The position numbers and the translations under genes were made by a program. From positions 167,616 to 231,615 of the forward strand of contig CAJXPX010000003.1 in the NCBI GenBank assembly GCA_913058335.1: DNA of 64,000 nucleotides, in the 5' to 3' direction. The notes below the pieces were generated by a model. The model did not search any database. It was not told the origin of the DNA and saw nothing but the letters and a program-made list of their open reading frames with translations. Source of the stretch: an uncultured Hyphomonadaceae bacterium. Its GTDB lineage: Bacteria > Pseudomonadota > Alphaproteobacteria > Caulobacterales > Maricaulaceae. Below are positions 63,071-64,000 of this stretch, in pieces (the stretch's first letter is position 1; each line of letters opens with the position of its first letter).

Positions 63071-63099
63071 GTGACAAATTACGGTGACAAAGGTGACAA
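63064..63099 (+). repeat. Four direct repeats of GTGACAA
   Basis: Copies at 63064, 63071, 63084 and 63093, within 36 bp. They overlap the proposed start of the excisionase-like gene, as expected for binding sites of an autoregulated recombination directionality factor, or for iterons. Confidence 0.7.
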
Positions 63100-63415
63100 A
63101 TACGATATTCAAATTTGCGAAGAGTCGGAACCGGTGTTTATAAATTCCGAAGGGTCGACGCTTCGACGCCCGCTTGCGGTGTCTTTCAAGACGGCTGGCG
63201 CAATGATCGACAGGTCCAGCCGAACTATCAAGCGCATGGTCGAACGCGGGGATCTGGTCGAGCTTCCAGGATATGCTCTGGTGACATATGACAGCCTTGA
63301 GACGTGGGTCAGACGGATGTGCCGCTCAGAAAGTCAGCCCATTGCTGCATCACCTCGCGGCGACGCTCCAAAGCCGTTAACCGCCGATACGCTCTCTCCG
63401 TCTCGTTGCCGATAG
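63071..63415 (+). CDS. Excisionase-like helix-turn-helix protein
   Basis: The 114-aa frame starts at a GTG inside the repeat array, so the exact start is doubtful. The core KTAGAMIDRSSRTIKRMVER and GDLVELPGYALVTYDSLETW looks like a MerR/AlpA-type winged helix as in phage excisionases and small DNA-binding proteins of islands. Its last 35 codons overlap the integrase 3' end on the opposite strand. The true coding part may stop earlier in evolution, since the C-terminal tail is low-complexity. Confidence 0.55.
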   Translation: MTNYGDKGDKYDIQICEESEPVFINSEGSTLRRPLAVSFKTAGAMIDRSSRTIKRMVERGDLVELPGYALVTYDSLETWVRRMCRSESQPIAASPRGDAPKPLTADTLSPSRCR

Positions 63416-64000
63416 CATGGGACAGAGCCAGTTCAGCCAACTCTCTCGGGACCCCGCTCTCTCCGCACCAGTCTCGGAAGGTCGATCGCAGACCGTGAGC
63501 CGTAGTCTCTTCAAAGCCTACGGCGCGTATCGCCTTCCGGACGGTGTTGTCAGACATGACTTTGGCCCGGTGGCCTGGAAAGTATAGAGATGCTTTTACT
63601 TTTTGTTGCTTCAATAGCTCTAGCGCTTGCTGTGACAATGGCACCGAGTGGTCTAGCCCTCGCTTCATCAGCTCACCCGGGACATTCCAAACGTCTGCCA
63701 CAAAATCCATTTGCTCAACTGATGCGGCTCGTGCTTCGCCGTTTCGAGCGGCCGTCAGCAGGACAAAGGCAGCGCAGCGCGCGCCTGAATGATTTTCGGC
63801 CATCAAGGCCTGGTAAAGCTTGGGCGCGTCCGCAATGGCAATGGCGGCGTTATGCGTCGTCGGAGGCTTCTTTCGCGCCAGCACGTGTTCAAGATTGCCC
63901 TTCCACCTTGCCGGGTTGTCCCCCTCTCGCCAGCCTTTTACGGTCGCGTAGTCGAGAACCATCTCAATCATAGACCGGAAATAACGCGCGGAGTGATTGA
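63309..64000 (-). CDS. int: Tyrosine recombinase (P4-like integrase), C-terminal part
   Basis: The frame is open past the right edge, so the N-terminus lies outside. The catalytic domain shows LLTAARNGEARAAS (Arg), AHGLRSTFRDWCGE (HxLR), LALSHAIGN (His) and ERAYRR (Tyr nucleophile), followed by the usual RRREVMQQWADFL tail. Integrases of this group mobilise genomic islands and P4-like elements, often at tRNA or tmRNA genes. It marks the region to its left as the likely cargo of an island. The site of integration is not in this window. Confidence 0.92.
   Translation of the reverse strand, partial: NHSARYFRSMIEMVLDYATVKGWREGDNPARWKGNLEHVLARKKPPTTHNAAIAIADAPKLYQALMAENHSGARCAAFVLLTAARNGEARAASVEQMDFVADVWNVPGELMKRGLDHSVPLSQQALELLKQQKVKASLYFPGHRAKVMSDNTVRKAIRAVGFEETTAHGLRSTFRDWCGESGVPRELAELALSHAIGNETERAYRRLTALERRREVMQQWADFLSGTSV

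Noticed and set aside
62840..63112. 90-codon minus-strand ORF
   Set aside because: It runs through the GTGACAA repeats antisense, has no ribosome site and no family resemblance.
1..64000. CRISPR array or rRNA operon
   Set aside because: No regularly spaced direct repeats and no conserved rRNA segments were seen.

Overview
The window reads as chromosome from a marine-type alphaproteobacterium, probably of the Hyphomonadales/Maricaulales/Caulobacterales sphere. The evidence is an alphaproteobacterial general stress response cassette (PhyR, NepR, EcfG, HWE/HisKA_2 kinases), an FzlA-like GST next to QueG, TamA/TamB, and large TonB-dependent receptors with a nutrient-scavenging gene cluster. Genus assignment is inference.

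Region 1 (1-6923) is a stress-response locus: the end of a Crp/Fnr regulator, phyR facing nepR-ecfG, two HWE-type kinases, a single-domain response regulator, a DUF883/holin-like/small membrane protein operon and a DJ-1/PfpI protein. I can read four EcfG-type promoters (GGAAC, 16-17 nt, CGTT or CGTA), including a back-to-back pair between phyR and nepR.

Region 2 (6955-23300) is housekeeping: tamB/tamA, tRNA-Arg(ACG), a P1/DmpA-type peptidase, marC, an M1 aminopeptidase, a CDF metal exporter, fzlA-like, queG, a processive GT2 and a small membrane protein. Region 3 (23301-25541) is gene-poor and holds a heavily folded non-coding element directly before an unknown 176-aa gene.

Region 4 (25542-54566) joins three arginine succinyltransferase pathway genes (astA, astD, astC/argD) to a large, unassigned catabolic regulon. 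The regulon has a HisD-family dehydrogenase, a LacI regulator, a MetE-like protein, an RraA-type aldolase, a COG3618 lactonase-like amidohydrolase, an SDR, a bicupin, an alpha/beta hydrolase and two MFS transporters. It also has two TonB receptors, a TPR-sulfotransferase and six NTF2/SnoaL-like proteins, five of them about 350 aa. Eight copies of a 16-bp palindrome with central CG (TTGCATTCGAATGCAA and variants), seven of them close upstream of gene starts, define the probable LacI regulon. A likely flow is TonB uptake, MFS import, then hydrolysis, oxidation and aldol cleavage; the substrate is not evident.

Region 5 (55251-64000) is an accessory defence island with a tyrosine integrase at the right edge. 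It holds a retron-type reverse transcriptase (NAxxH, YADD and ITG motifs) one nucleotide behind an XRE regulator, a strongly folded upstream non-coding stretch that could be the msr-msd RNA, and two downstream genes: an unknown 596-aa protein with a HEPN-like Rx4H and a HEPN/Toprim-type protein. A decayed DUF2075 nuclease/NTPase, a long perfect inverted repeat, GTGACAA repeats and an excisionase-like gene lie between this system and the integrase.
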